Notes: a model not told the origin generated them from the letters alone. A stretch of DNA of 64,000 nucleotides from Phymorhynchus buccinoides (GCA_017654935.2 CM065710.1:31101222-31165221), one strand, 5' to 3'; positions 20,305-31,889 are shown, counted from the stretch's first letter. A program made the numbers and translations.

Positions 20305-22565
20305 CGACATGAAACCATGTAGCATGATGGTGTATAGAACAGCTATCAATCTAGACCACGTGTGGAATCTCATTAATAACAAAAGGTCACATGAAACTAT
20401 GTATCATGATGGTGAATAGACTGCTATCATCTACCAGTTTGTGTGGAATCTCATTAAAACAAAAGGTCACATGAAACCATGTATCATGATGGTGTATAGA
20501 CTGCTATCATCTACCAGTTTGTGTGGAATCTCATTGAAACAAAAGGTCACATGAAACTATGTATCATGATGGTGTATAGACAGCTATCATCTACCAGTTT
20601 GTGTGGAACTCATTGAAAAAAAGGTCACATGGAACTATGTAGCATGATGGTGGATAGACTGCTATCATCTACCAGTTTGTGTGGAAATCTCATTGAAACA
20701 AAAAGGTCACATGAAACTATGTAGCATGATGGTGGATAGACTGCTATCATCTACCAGTTTGTGTGGAATCTCCATTAAAACAAAAGGTCACATGGGAACC
20801 ATGTAGCATGATGGTGGATAGACTGCTATCATCTACCAGTTTTGTGGAATGTGGAATCTGGAACATTAGCATGATGGTGGAAACAAACCAGGTCACATGA
20901 AACTAATGTATTCATGATGGTGGATAGACTGCTATCATCTACCAGTTTGTGTGGAATCTCATTGAAACAAAAGGTCACATGAAACCATGTATCATGATGG
21001 TGGATAGACTGCTATCATCTACCAGTTTAGTGTGGAATGTCATTGAAACAAAGCTGTTACATGAATTCATGTAGCATGTTGGTGGATGGACTGGAATCAT
21101 CTACCAGTTTGTGTGGAAAACAACAAAAGGTCACATGGAAAAACTATGTAGCATGATGGTGGATAGACTGCTATCATCTACCAGTTTGTTTTTTTGTTGG
21201 GTCACATGGAACTATGTAGCATTGGATTCTTTTTTTTTTTTAGAAACAAAAGGTCCATCTACCAGTGGAAAACTCATTGTAAAGCCCATGAAACCATGTA
21301 GCATGATGGTGGATAGACTGCTATCCATCTACCAGTTTGTGTGGAATTCCTCATTGAAACAAAAAAGGTCACATGAAACCATGTATCGCAATGATGGTTG
21401 GATAGACACTTGGGCACTATCAGTCCTACCAGTTTGTGTTGGAATTCTCAATTGAAACAAAAGGGTCACACGAAACCATGGCATCATGACTGCTATCATC
21501 TACCAGTTTGTGTGGAATGTCATTGAAACAAAAGGTCACATGAAACCATGTAGCATGATGGTGGATAAACTGCTATCATCTACCAGTTTGTGTGGAATGT
21601 CATTGAAACAAAATGTCACATGAAACTATGTAGCATGATGGTGGATAGACTGCTATCATCTACCAGTTTGTGTGGAATGTCATTGAAACAAAAGGTCACA
21701 TGAAACCATGTATCATGATGGTGGATAGACTGCTATCATCTACCAGTTTGTGTGGAATGTCACTTGAAACAAAAGGTCACATGGAACCATGTAGCATGAT
21801 GGTGGATAGACTGCTATCAGTCTACCAGTTTAGTGTGGAATGGTCCCCATTGAAACAAAAGGTCACATGAAACCATGTAGCATTATGGTGGATAGACTGC
21901 TATCATCTACCAGTTTGTGTGGAATGTCATTGAAACAAAAGGTCACATGAAACCCATGTATCATGATGGTGGTGTAGACTGATATCATCTACCAGTTTGT
22001 GTGGACTGTCATTGAAAACAAAAGGTCACATGGAAACCAGGTATCATGAATGGTTGGGAATAGAACCTGCCTATCCAATCTACCCAGTTTGTGTGGAATG
22101 TCATTGAAACAATGGTCACATGAAACCATGTAGCATGATGGTGGATAGATTGCTATCATCTACCAGTTTGTGTGGAATCCTCATTGAAGCAAAAGAAAAC
22201 ATGAAACCATGTAGCATTGATGGTGGACTAGGGCTGCTATTATCTACCATGTTTGTGTGGAATTCCCTCATTTGAAACAAAAAGGTTCCACAGTGAACCC
22301 ATGTAGCATGATGGTGGATAGATTGCTATCATAGACCAGTTTGTGTGGAATGTTCTTGAAACAAAAGGTCACCATGGAACTATGTAGCATGATGGTGGAT
22401 AGACTGCTATCATCACCCCCCCAATTGAACAAAACAAAGGGTCCCCAACACGGAACCCTGTATCATGAAATGGTGGATAGGACTGTTATCATTCTACCAG
22501 TTGTGTGGAATTCATTGAAACAAAAGGTACATGAAAACTATTTTCATGCTGGTGGATAGACTGCA
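20305..22565. repeat. 80-bp minisatellite, about 28 units, upstream of the 19.2-20.3 kb GPCR
   Basis: Same unit as 1,842-1,990, starting about 10 bases from the receptor ATG. Regular 80-bp spacing is clear at 21,541, 21,621 and 21,701. Units near 20,840-21,480 and 21,780-22,560 carry many one- or two-base insertions. The gene-strand mini-ORF ATG-CTA-CAT-GGT-TTC-ATG-TGA recurs in most units (some have ATGATAC in place of ATGCTAC). Confidence 0.92.
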
Positions 22566-23500
22566 ACCCGACAACGAACAGCAAAGAAAAGGCAAAAAGG
22601 AGAGAAAAACAATTTATGAACACAAATGAAGGCGGAAGTGGTGGTGGGTTGCATGAAGTGAATGGTTGGATTGGGGGTTGAGGTAAAAATGACTTTTTTT
22701 CATTTCTTAAAATAGTATTAATTTAATTTTAATTAATTGTATCTTCATTTTACCGTGGGAGAGGACAATTTTCCATGTGCGGTCAATGCCAATGGACAAG
22801 AAAGAACTTATGACGCGACGACTTATGACTCATCACTACCGTTGTGTGGATTTCAATAGAAAAAAAAGCCTCTCCTACTTCATACCCAACAATTATAGAT
22901 ATTATTGTCCGTTGGTGAGACCAAAACATCAAACATTGGTCCGCCAGTAGTAAGGAACTTGTGCGTCATTCATTATAAAACTACTAGCAGCCTAAGCCTG
23001 CGCTTGCTTCACTTCGCGGCAGCTTTTCCCTGGAAATGTCTTAGAATAGCAGTTGCAAGGTAGCGCTTCGAAATTCTCCCGTCTGCTTAGGAGTCCAGGT
23101 CACATCACGGGTAACTCTCCTCTCACTGTGCTATTGTCCCTTTAACTGTTTCTATCGCATTTTCCCTGAATATATATGCTTATTGGTCTAACGCAACGGT
23201 TTTGACAGCGCATTTGTTTCAGAGCCCCTGAGTTTCACTCTCACGGTGTATTGGCCCTTCAAAAATTTTTCCCCCGCTTCCTCTGTTGATTGCTGATAAA
23301 ATATGTTATGGTTGTGCTAAGAAGCCATTGACTGAGCGAGCCCTGTGAGACTGTGACGTCACTAGGCGTGCCGTGGCGCCCTCCTAGTGTCGCCAGCGAC
23401 GCTGTGATTGTGTCACGGTGCTTGACTTCTTTACTCTGCTATTTACCTATCCACATCTGCATAAAACTCAGGATTGTGTGTAAACTCATGGTTACAACCC
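22566..23500. other. Unassigned intergenic sequence before the gap
   Basis: No gene or repeat is recognised. Ends at a run of N. Confidence 0.5.
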
Positions 23501-24000
23501 NNNNNNNNNNNNNNNNNNNNNNNNNNNNNNNNNNNNNNNNNNNNNNNNNNNNNNNNNNNNNNNNNNNNNNNNNNNNNNNNNNNNNNNNNNNNNNNNNNNN
23601 NNNNNNNNNNNNNNNNNNNNNNNNNNNNNNNNNNNNNNNNNNNNNNNNNNNNNNNNNNNNNNNNNNNNNNNNNNNNNNNNNNNNNNNNNNNNNNNNNNNN
23701 NNNNNNNNNNNNNNNNNNNNNNNNNNNNNNNNNNNNNNNNNNNNNNNNNNNNNNNNNNNNNNNNNNNNNNNNNNNNNNNNNNNNNNNNNNNNNNNNNNNN
23801 NNNNNNNNNNNNNNNNNNNNNNNNNNNNNNNNNNNNNNNNNNNNNNNNNNNNNNNNNNNNNNNNNNNNNNNNNNNNNNNNNNNNNNNNNNNNNNNNNNNN
23901 NNNNNNNNNNNNNNNNNNNNNNNNNNNNNNNNNNNNNNNNNNNNNNNNNNNNNNNNNNNNNNNNNNNNNNNNNNNNNNNNNNNNNNNNNNNNNNNNNNNN
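23501..24000. other. Assembly gap of 500 N
   Basis: Exactly 500 N, the conventional filler for a scaffold gap of unknown size. Translated frames crossing it have no meaning. Confidence 0.98.
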
Positions 24001-24375
<375 letters not shown>

Positions 24376-24554
24376 TAAAACAGAATGAATGGGTGTTTCG
24401 TGTGTTCCAAGAAGAACAACTCTGCTTTCTTTATCAGTACATTCAGTGGCAGGAGTTAGCCCCCTTTTAACTCAAACAGCAAACGATGTGCAGCCAAGAA
24501 TGTTTTATTTTCAGTCTGATGCACCGCCGAAAACAATATCTTGATTATTCAAAA

Positions 24555-24870
24555 ACATCGGGACTTTCCTGGTATTGCAGTACCTCCAGGATCGTCCCAC
24601 TATCTATATAGTTAAAATGTATAAATAATGTCCCACATGTACCTGTCCCATGTCGGAGGACGTTAAATGGACTTTCATTCATTCAGCGAAGCGTTTTGAT
24701 TTACAGGACATTCTAAAACATCACGCATCATCCGCACATGTGGAATTTTAAGAAACTTCGGGACTTTCCTGGTACCTCAGTACCTCCAGGATCGTCCCAC
24801 TATCTTTATGGGTTATTAATGTCCCAGATGTGCCTGTTCCAGGCCGGAGGACGTTAAATTAACTTTCATC
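24555..24870 (+). repeat. Tandemly duplicated SINE-like segment
   Basis: Two copies (about 24,560-24,690 and about 24,759-24,870) share CGGGACTTTCCTGGTA, CAGTACCTCCAGGATCGTCC, GTACCTGTCCCATG and CGGAGGACGTTAAAT. The last motif resembles the conserved end of some invertebrate SINEs, but no tRNA head is seen. Confidence 0.55.
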
Positions 24871-25422
24871 ATAAACGTCTCTACTTTAGTAGAAAAGATC
24901 AAATTCAATGGTTTCTTTTAACAAATATATTCTAAAAGGGTAAGATGGATTACTGAAGAGCTCGGCGAACCGGGATGACAGAGTTATCGTTATCGTTAGT
25001 GGGGACAGTACACTTTTCACAGTGGAGGCTATCCAAAAACTCAGACTGGAACTTGAACGGAGAATTCAACTGGCCTATCGACGTGTAAAATGTGTACTGT
25101 TTCAAAGGGACATAACCAGTGTTTCTATCCTCACTACTCATATAGGGAAAAGAGACCGGATGCTTATCTTCCCCTATGCAGTCTTTGCTTTTAATAATAA
25201 ATGGTGTTTTTTTAAAAAACTTTTATTGTCCCAAAGTAAAGACTTGTGACACATTCCAAAGGACTTGGGGGGGGGGGGGGGACAAAGCGAAATGGGGCAG
25301 TGGGTGGATGCCTCGTGCCTCCATACGTACGGGGAGCTGGACGACCACGCCCCCTCCACGAGTAATCTCCCCGTGGGGATACCAGGGGGTCTTTCGTAAA
25401 AAATAATAGTTCCCCCACCCTC
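24871..25422. other. Unassigned sequence with poly-G run
   Basis: No gene is supported. 25,214-25,270 (TTTTATTGTCCCAAAGTAAA) looks like the inverse of a retroelement tail. A G run of about 16 lies at about 25,266-25,281. Confidence 0.4.
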
Positions 25423-25576
25423 TATTCACTGGTACAAACCAGCCCTACACTGAAATGACTCCTTACTTATTATTGACGAGGAAAACGGAGTGGTGTTTGT
25501 ATTCACTGGCACAAACCAGCCCTACACTGAAATGACTCCTTACTTATCATTGACTGACATTAGCATGAGGCTGGGG
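25423..25576. repeat. 77-bp tandem duplication
   Basis: TATTCACTGG.ACAAACCAGC and CCTACACTGAAATGACTCCT recur at 25,423 and 25,500, almost identical. Confidence 0.9.
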
Positions 25577-25639
25577 CCACTACCAATGTGACAACAAAAC
25601 AGTAAGCCTTGGCAACGAGGTCATTATTATAGCAGGGGT

Positions 25640-25830
25640 GACCTCTGCCCAGAGCTCACTTTCTTGGTTTTACAGAAATGGCCTTAAACACCACAACAAT
25701 GCTCAGAATCTCTGCCCAGAGCTCACTGGCTTGGTTTTACAGAAATTGCCTTAAACACCACAACAATGCTCAGAAAGTCTGCTCAGAACTCACTGTTTTG
25801 GTTTTACAGAAAATGGCCCTAAACTCTACA
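25640..25830 (-). repeat. 67-bp GPCR-tail minisatellite, about 2.7 units
   Basis: Same coding-derived unit as 317-870, anchored on (C/T)TTGGTTTTACAG at 25,663, 25,730 and 25,797. It directly follows, and overlaps, the C-terminal codons of the receptor at 25,770-26,780. Confidence 0.9.
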
Positions 25831-26780
25831 ACAATCTTCATGAACTCTGCTTTGAACTTGGTGCCAGTGAAACAGTACAGGTAGAAGTTGATGGCACTGT
25901 TAGCGGACAACAGGACGTAGCTGACTGCACGGAATACTGAGTACTGTCCATGTTCTATAGGGTCAACCCAGTTAACAATTCCAAAACATACATTAAAAAT
26001 GCCCGCTGGTATTGTTAGAAGGAAGAAAGCAACGCTGGCAGCAAGCAAGGTGACAGTCAGTGAAGACACTTTCTGTTGTCTGGAATCCTGGCTGGCCTGT
26101 TGTACAGAAATACGTTGGTTTGTTGTAAGAGAGCTGACCAGTGTCCTCAACAGAGCAGTGTTGCTGACCACCAGCAGTAGGAAGGGTAATACAAAGGATT
26201 GAAGAAGCCGTATCCATTGAAACACATTGAAAACAAACCATCGGTACATTCCTGATGGAGGTGCATGACAAGTTCTCCCACGAAGATAATACCCATATAA
26301 ATAATGACAATTAATCATGATGAAAATGATAATCACAATTCCTGCAGCAGCTCGTGACTTTCTCTTGGTCCACACAACACTGACACGAAGTGGCCACAGC
26401 ACAGAGGACGCTCTGAGCATGGTGAGTGACACCAGCATCCATGACGAAACAGGCGATGCTATCCCCAGTGATAAATAGTAAAACCTTGCACTGCCAGGAT
26501 CCCTGATCATCGAAACGCTTTACATTAAACATTGATGCAATGGAATAGTTCAAGGGGGGTGTAACAGAACAATCTGGTCCGACACGGCCAGAACTATGAA
26601 GAAAACACTGGACGTGGACGAAGGAAGACGAAGCATGATCAGAATTACCATTACATTATTGAAAATGCCAAAGGCGCACACCACTGCATAGCCGATATCT
26701 TCAATAAGATACGATGCGTCTACATATGGTTGGTTTAGATCGTGCCACGTGTCTCTTTCCAGACGGCGCGAATTCTGCAT
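25770..26780 (-). pseudogene. Rhodopsin-like GPCR (subfamily 1) with two frame breaks
   Basis: Paralogue of 835-1,833. From the ATG at 26,780: MQNSRRLERDTW, TM1 (NNVMVILIMLRLP), TM2 (FFIVLAVSDQ). The frame is then lost at a G6 run near 26,553-26,560 and again at an AAAA run near 26,480-26,490 before TM3. From 26,510 to the stop at 25,770 the frame is open: SSWMLVSLTMLRASSVLWPLR, TM4, TM5 (LLQSFVLPFLLLVVSN), SQDSRQQKVSS, TM6 and TM7 with NFYLYC, ending KTKTVSSEQTF. Compared with the other copies each break is a single extra base in a homopolymer, so they may be assembly errors and the gene may be intact. The class is certain; the pseudogene status is not. Confidence 0.75.
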
Positions 26781-26786
26781 TCTAGC

Positions 26787-26852
26787 GGTCACATGAAACC
26801 ATGTAGCATGATGGTGGATAGACTGCTATCATCTACCAGTTTGTGTGAACTT
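26787..26852. repeat. 80-bp repeat, single partial unit upstream of GPCR
   Basis: GGTCACATGAAACCATGTAG to CATCTACCAGTTTGTGTG, then the same flank as after the repeat at 1,990. This is the shortest allele of the upstream repeat in the window. Confidence 0.9.
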
Positions 26853-26977
26853 TGAATGAAAAACTAAAGACTCTATGGCACTTCATTATATATCTCGTAT
26901 ACATATCGACCACTCAGATGTAAAATACTTATTTCTATATATAAAACATATAAAAACTTTATACACACACACACACA

Positions 26978-27015
<38 letters not shown>

Positions 27016-27020
27016 ACACA

Positions 27021-27068
<48 letters not shown>

Positions 27069-27347
27069 ACACACACACACACACACGTTTCTCCCTTGGA
27101 CTTTTGACCTACGATAATTATAAATCAAATGGGTAAAATATGTTGAATCAAAATCAGTGGGAAATCGCCACAAGTTGTCGTTCAGATGAGGAACAGAAAT
27201 GATGAAGAGGTAAGTCGGACCTGCAGAGACAGCCATCTGGACGGATCTTGTGAACATCATCGAGTTATACACCAGCTTTAACGTAGGCTTGTTCGTTTGT
27301 CCCCTGCACCATTGCCCAGTCTGGCTTTACTGTTCTATTCCTACAAA
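26853..27347. other. Duplicated 3' flank of GPCR subfamily 2 with (CA)n
   Basis: Similar to 5,985-6,400 and 59,400-59,740. A CA run lies at about 26,962-27,086. No independent gene. Confidence 0.75.
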
Positions 27348-27672
27348 TTATTTTTTCAAAGAATTCGACGCTTTGTTTTCACGACATAATCCAATGAACT
27401 CCCAAACTACCTTTCTGACCTCTGCTCTGAACTGTCTGTGAGTTACACATAATAGGTAGAAGTTGACAGCACAGTTAGAGTACCACAGAAAAAGGCTGGC
27501 ATCACGAAACACCCAGTACTGTCCGTTCTGTATTGGATCGTTCCAATCAACATACACTCTCACTATTAAATATATCGTCCAGGGTGGAGCCAACAGGAAA
27601 AACCGAGCACTTGCAGCCATCAATGTGATGGTCAGTGACGACACTCTCTGTTGTCTGGAATCATGGGTGGAG
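27348..27672 (-). pseudogene. GPCR subfamily 2, C-terminal half only
   Basis: Codons for SSLTITLMAASARFFLLAPP (TM6), YLIVRVYVDWNDPIQNGQYW, TM7 with CAVNFYLLC and the tail CRENKASNSLKK are intact and match the receptor at 59,727-60,692. The homology ends abruptly at about 27,672 within the HDSRQQ loop. Everything from TM1 to the third loop is missing and replaced by unrelated sequence carrying the ORF at 28,216. Confidence 0.9.
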
Positions 27673-28215
27673 AGAACAAAAGAATGTTCCTTTTGGCTCA
27701 GTGCTGATTACCTTGCATATTTCAAACAAATATGAAATAAAATCACCCATTTTTCTGTGATTTCATCACAGAAAAAGTGTATGTTTTTATTCTATTTATT
27801 CGAATTAAGCAAGGTTATCAGCATGTGCCAAAAAAAACACATACTTTTGTTCTCTCTGCCTACTCAAAACGAGCAAAACGATCAGCATTGTCCCCAAAAA
27901 ACGATCCCTTGTAAAATCACCCATTTTTTTTTATTGTACACACGAAACCAAAACGAATCAAAAAAAAAAACACCCAACTATTTTTAGAACCAAAAACATG
28001 TTGGGACACGCTCAATCCACCGATGACGTCATACCACAAAAAAACCCAAATTTATTTTTACAGTGGGGGAAACACCGTTTTGAGACATCTGTTTAAAAAT
28101 AGGATGCGGGGGAATTTGCTACTAAAAATAGTTATAACGGTGTTTTTTTCATGTCGTTAACAGGAATTAATTTTTAAATTATAGAAAATAATTTGAGTTT
28201 AAAAAGTAACTCAAC
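27673..28215. other. AT-rich sequence upstream of the Maverick-like ORF
   Basis: No gene is recognised. AAAATCACCCATTTTT occurs twice (about 27,738 and 27,914), a small inverted repeat (TTCTGTGAT/ATCACAGAA) lies at about 27,753-27,774, and a full CRE-type TGACGTCA lies near 28,023. Confidence 0.5.
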
Positions 28216-28713
28216 ATGGCAATGACGTATGATGACGCTATTGGATACGCTTTGAAACAAGTTTTTAGAGAAACAGATTTAGAAGTTATTGATCCGTCGA
28301 ATGTATTAAAAAGCGTAACACACGCTATTTCACAAATACCGGGGAAACTAGCTATAGAACCCCCCGTTAAAGTGCTGCTAGCGGTTTATGTAGAGTACAC
28401 AACAATCCATGGTGAGCAGCTTCAAGTGTGGGTCTCTACTAAACAACTTGTTGTTCTTACTTATAATGATTTAACAGAAGATTGGGCAGACGAAATGATT
28501 ACTCAGTTTGTTAAAGCATCTGAAGAAGCAAAGCTGAGAGGATCTGGCTGGTCAGAAGGCGGCGTTTTAGAAATCAAAATGAAGGAAAGTAAATATTCAC
28601 CCATTCAAGGAAATTCATTTATTCCTTTACCTAAAGATTTAGTTTTAAAACGAGCAGTATTAAACATTAAGAATACGGACAACCAATGTTTTGGCTCATC
28701 AGTTTGGGGTTAA
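28216..28713 (+). CDS. Isolated 165-aa ORF resembling the Maverick/adintovirus region upstream of PolB
   Basis: An intact reading frame with ATG in good context (CAACATGG) and an AATAAA at about 28,781, some 67 bases past the stop. The C-terminal half carries landmarks of a protein region that precedes the B-family DNA polymerase in Maverick/Polinton and adintovirus-like elements of invertebrates: GSGW, a stretch with SKYSPIQGNSFIPLP, and LNIKNTDNQCF. In relatives the protein continues well beyond the NxDxxCF motif; here it stops six codons later. No polymerase, integrase, capsid protein or terminal repeat is visible nearby. It lies between two truncated receptor fragments. It is an element remnant, or possibly a captured short gene. 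The assignment rests on motif memory only. Confidence 0.5.
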   Translation: MAMTYDDAIGYALKQVFRETDLEVIDPSNVLKSVTHAISQIPGKLAIEPPVKVLLAVYVEYTTIHGEQLQVWVSTKQLVVLTYNDLTEDWADEMITQFVKASEEAKLRGSGWSEGGVLEIKMKESKYSPIQGNSFIPLPKDLVLKRAVLNIKNTDNQCFGSSVWG

Positions 28714-29939
28714 TTCATTGTTTTCTGTCCATTTTGCTATGTATGGAAGGTTGTTACTTTTGCTTTCTTGTACCTGTGTAAAATAAAGCCATTTTTCGCA
28801 ATGCTTACGTGTGTATAGTCAGAAAGAGAATGTTTTTTTAAAATCCTAACACTTTCCGGTTTACCAGAAGGAACGTGCGTGTGAGCGCAGATCTGTGTGC
28901 ACGCGAATGGAGCGCCCGAATATCTCTAGGCGTGTGTGTGCGTCAGTGGTAGGATGTTTTTATTTTTATTGTTTCTTTGCTTGTCTCGTGCAAGTCGATT
29001 CAAAGTTGAGTGAGTTCAGGTCAACCGGTTGGTGTGTATTCTGTAGCAGGGCAGGGTTAGTCAGATTCATCACAGGTCTCCACAGCGCAACTTGTGGCTG
29101 TGTTCTGGTCGTCCCAGGGAGCAGTGCACCTACTGCTCAAATGTTTCTTCACGGCTGTTCGGTCAGCTACTGGTGTTTCGCCACAGGAATAGCTCTGTTC
29201 TTGTGGGAAGCCAGGGTCTAAGTTTGGCAAGGGGGTTTAGCTTCGTCAGCCTACCCGCCAACTTAGGGGTTTTCGGGTCTCTCTGGGACCCCATGTAAAT
29301 ATTGTATCAGTCACGGGTTTGATGGGTGAGTAATGTGTGTGGGAAGGTTTGTATTCATTTTCAGAAGTCTAAATTGAACGGGGGTGGTAGTTTTTGAAAT
29401 GGTTTTAGTCCTGGGTTGGCATTTTCGAGAATTGTTGTCAGTCTCACTAGTCCGACAGTTAACTAGTCCGACAGTTTTCTAGTCCTACAGTTTCCTTCAA
29501 ACAATCAATTTTCTTCGTTTTCTTCTTTATTGTTAGGATATTTTGTTACCTTATTATATCCCTTTTGTTCAAACAATCGGCAGTTGTGTTTTCAGGGTGA
29601 GCTGTCGGGCTGCAGACCGTGCAACTTGGTTGAGCTTGTTTTATTATTTTGGTTTAGTTTCGTCTTCATTTTTACACAGTAACTTTTTATGTTAACCCTC
29701 TTAGTTTTAATATATCTTTTAAAGTGATTGTTTCAGCTAGTGCCATTGTAAAGGAAGTTTTCTTTGGGAATTTAATTTGGCCATTTCAATTTCAATTCAC
29801 AAATTCCAAAATTAAGAAGCTTTTGACTCAATCTCTCAATCCGCTTCTATGAAATCCAAACCTCGGTCACTATGACTCGGCTGAACTGAGAGTGATACTT
29901 ACCCGGCCTGTTCGCAGGCCTACTTCTTTTTCTTGTTTT
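28714..29939. other. Unassigned sequence between GPCR fragments
   Basis: It holds the AATAAA downstream of the 165-aa ORF. Short open frames near 28,895-29,298 have no recognisable domain. ACTAGTCCGACAGTT is repeated near 29,448-29,490. No gene is supported. Confidence 0.45.
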
Positions 29940-30008
29940 GCTGCGTCTAAATATGGTCGGATTAGATCGTCCCACGTGTCTCTTTCCAGACGTTGTGAAT
30001 TCTGCATT
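29940..30008 (-). pseudogene. GPCR subfamily 1, N-terminal stub
   Basis: About 70 bases match the start of the subfamily 1 receptors (minus strand: MQN.QRLERDTWDDLIRPYLDAA). Homology begins abruptly at 29,940 after a T-rich stretch. The 80-bp array follows in the normal upstream position. Confidence 0.85.
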
Positions 30009-30013
30009 CTAGC

Positions 30014-30560
30014 GGTCACATGAAACAATGTAGCATGATGGTGTATAGACAGCTATCATCTACTAGTTTGTGTGGAATTTATTTGAAACAAAAGGTCACA
30101 TAAAACCATGTAGCATGATGGTGGATAGACTGCTATCATCTACCAGTTTGTGTGGAATTTATTTGAAACAAAAGGTCACATAAAACCATGTAGCATGATG
30201 GTGGATAGACTGCTATCATCTACCAGTTTGTGGGGTGGAATTTCATTGAAACAAAAGGTCACATAAAACCATGTAGCATTATGGTGCAAGACAGCTATCA
30301 TCTACCAGTTTGTGTGGAATTTATTTGAAACAAAAGGTCACATAAAACCATGTAGCATGATGGTGGATAGACTGCTATCATCTACCAGTTTGTGTGGAAT
30401 TTCATTGAAACAAAATGTCACATAAAACCATGTAGCATGATGGTGGATAGACTGCTATCATCTACCAGTTTGAGTGGAATTTATTTGAAACAAAAGGTCA
30501 CATAAAACCATGTAGCATTATGGTGCAAGACTGCTATCATCTACCAGTTTGCACGAAATT
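30014..30560. repeat. 80-bp minisatellite, about 7 units, upstream of a GPCR stub
   Basis: Same unit as at 1,842 and 20,305, with TTTATTTGAAACAAAAGGTC and CACATAAAACC variants. The spacing is about 80 bp. It remains attached to the receptor start although the rest of the gene is lost. Confidence 0.92.
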
Positions 30561-30596
30561 TCAATAAAAACAAGCGGATCGCCGAGCGGCAGATAC

Positions 30597-31452
30597 GTTC
30601 CCGAGCGGATGAACTAGGGCACATAATAGCAGCATAACGCATCTGCACTCCAGTGACAAGAAACTGAGCAATTGCCAAACAAACACATAATAACAAATGA
30701 CAAAATTAATGTGTCAAAAATGTGTGGTTGTAAATGACCGGTTACAGATGGTCATATTCACAGACTCTATCCGTTGTGACCTGGACTTTGACCTTTCTTG
30801 TACTAGTCGAACGATGTGAAAGATATGGCCCGTAGAAGGAATGTACGTTTTCAAGGTCAAACGTCAAGGTCAAAATCAGCATGGGTACTATGATTGTATG
30901 GGACATTTTGCGTAACGTGATGCACCACCACAGTAAATTTGAAGCGATTCCATGCAACAGTTCTTGAGATACAGCTTGGGGGGTTCGAACCCCGTGATTC
31001 GCACGCACACGTTCACGCGCGCATGAGCACACAGACAAATGTATTATTATAATGTCATAGCCCTTTGATCAGAAACCGTTGTGAAAAAAACCCCGCATTG
31101 AAATCTGTGTAAAAGTCCGCGAGATATAAACGATTGAATGTTTGGGGGTTATTAGGGTTATCAACTCCCTTGACAGTGAGAGTGAATCCCTTGTTGGTCA
31201 GTGCTGAAAAGGGCACTAACTCTTGCGAAAGGCAGCCATTTAGTGACGTTAAAATATAAAATAACGCAATCAGTCGATAGCTGATATCCTCTATAATTTG
31301 TACACTAAAAGTGATTGAAATAGAGTGAACGGTTTTTAAGAAGAAAACGCGGACGCGGACGGACGGACGGACGGACGGACGGACGGACGGATTGAGGACG
31401 GACGGACGGGATGAATCGAAAAACAATACTTGCCGTAGCTTCGCTCGGGAAC
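30597..31452. mobile_element. Short element with 11-bp inverted ends and a (GGAC)n block
   Basis: GTTCCCGAGCG (30,597-30,607) and CGCTCGGGAAC (31,442-31,452) are perfect inverse copies, and a second imperfect right end follows at 31,466-31,476. Inside are TCAAGGTCA-type motifs (30,780-30,870), a GGTTCGAACCCC box near 30,989, and GGAC repeats at about 31,352-31,410. The open frame 31,055-31,426 on the minus strand crosses the GGAC block and has no known domain. A related fragment lies at about 32,345-32,410. Confidence 0.5.
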
Positions 31453-31496
31453 TAACCCGAAGCTTCGCTCAGGAACTAAAAATGTTCAGATAAACC

Positions 31497-31870
31497 GGTA
31501 AAGGTAAAGGTAAAGATCCCCCCTGTGCCACCCCCCCCCCCCCCCCCCCCCCCCTGTTAATTTCTCGGTTAATTCTATTTTTCCGTTTTTGCTTTTCTAC
31601 TATGTACTGCAGTACACCGCGATTTGTCACAGTTGTGGTTCGTTGCGTTTTTCCGTCTTATAGGGTGGGTGGGGGGTAGGGTTAGGGTTAGGGCTAGGGT
31701 TAGGGTTAGGGTTAGTTAGGGTTTAGGGTTAGTATTCCAAAAAGGTTATTAGTTTAAAATGTTCCTAAAATACAGCTTTATGTATGGTAAGAAAGGCAAA
31801 ACGGAAAAATAGAATTCACCCATCCCCCGATATGAGGTAGGGGGGGGTGGCACATCTTGACCTTTACCCA
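31497..31870. repeat. Inverted-repeat element enclosing telomeric sequence
   Basis: The left arm 31,497-31,600 (GGTAAAGGTAAAGATC, TGTGCCACCCC, AATTCTATTTTTCCG) and the right arm 31,791-31,870 (CGGAAAAATAGAATT, GGGGGGTGGCACATC, TTGACCTTTACC) are inverse copies with differences. The left arm holds a C run of about 28. The telomeric tract lies between the arms. Confidence 0.7.
31677..31732 (+). repeat. Interstitial telomeric repeat (TTAGGG)n
   Basis: About nine copies of TTAGGG with three variants (GGGCTAGGG, GTTAGTTAGGG, GTTTAGGG). TTAGGG is the standard telomere repeat of molluscs and most lophotrochozoans. Confidence 0.92.
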
Positions 31871-31889
31871 TAAAACCATTGGGATTTTT

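Noticed and set aside
20305..22565. 80-bp array as a CRISPR array
   Set aside because: Whole units are repeated without unique spacers, in a eukaryotic genome, with no cas genes.
29890..29925. ATACTTACCCGG resembles the 5' end of U1 snRNA
   Set aside because: The similarity ends after about a dozen bases; no stem-loops or Sm site follow.
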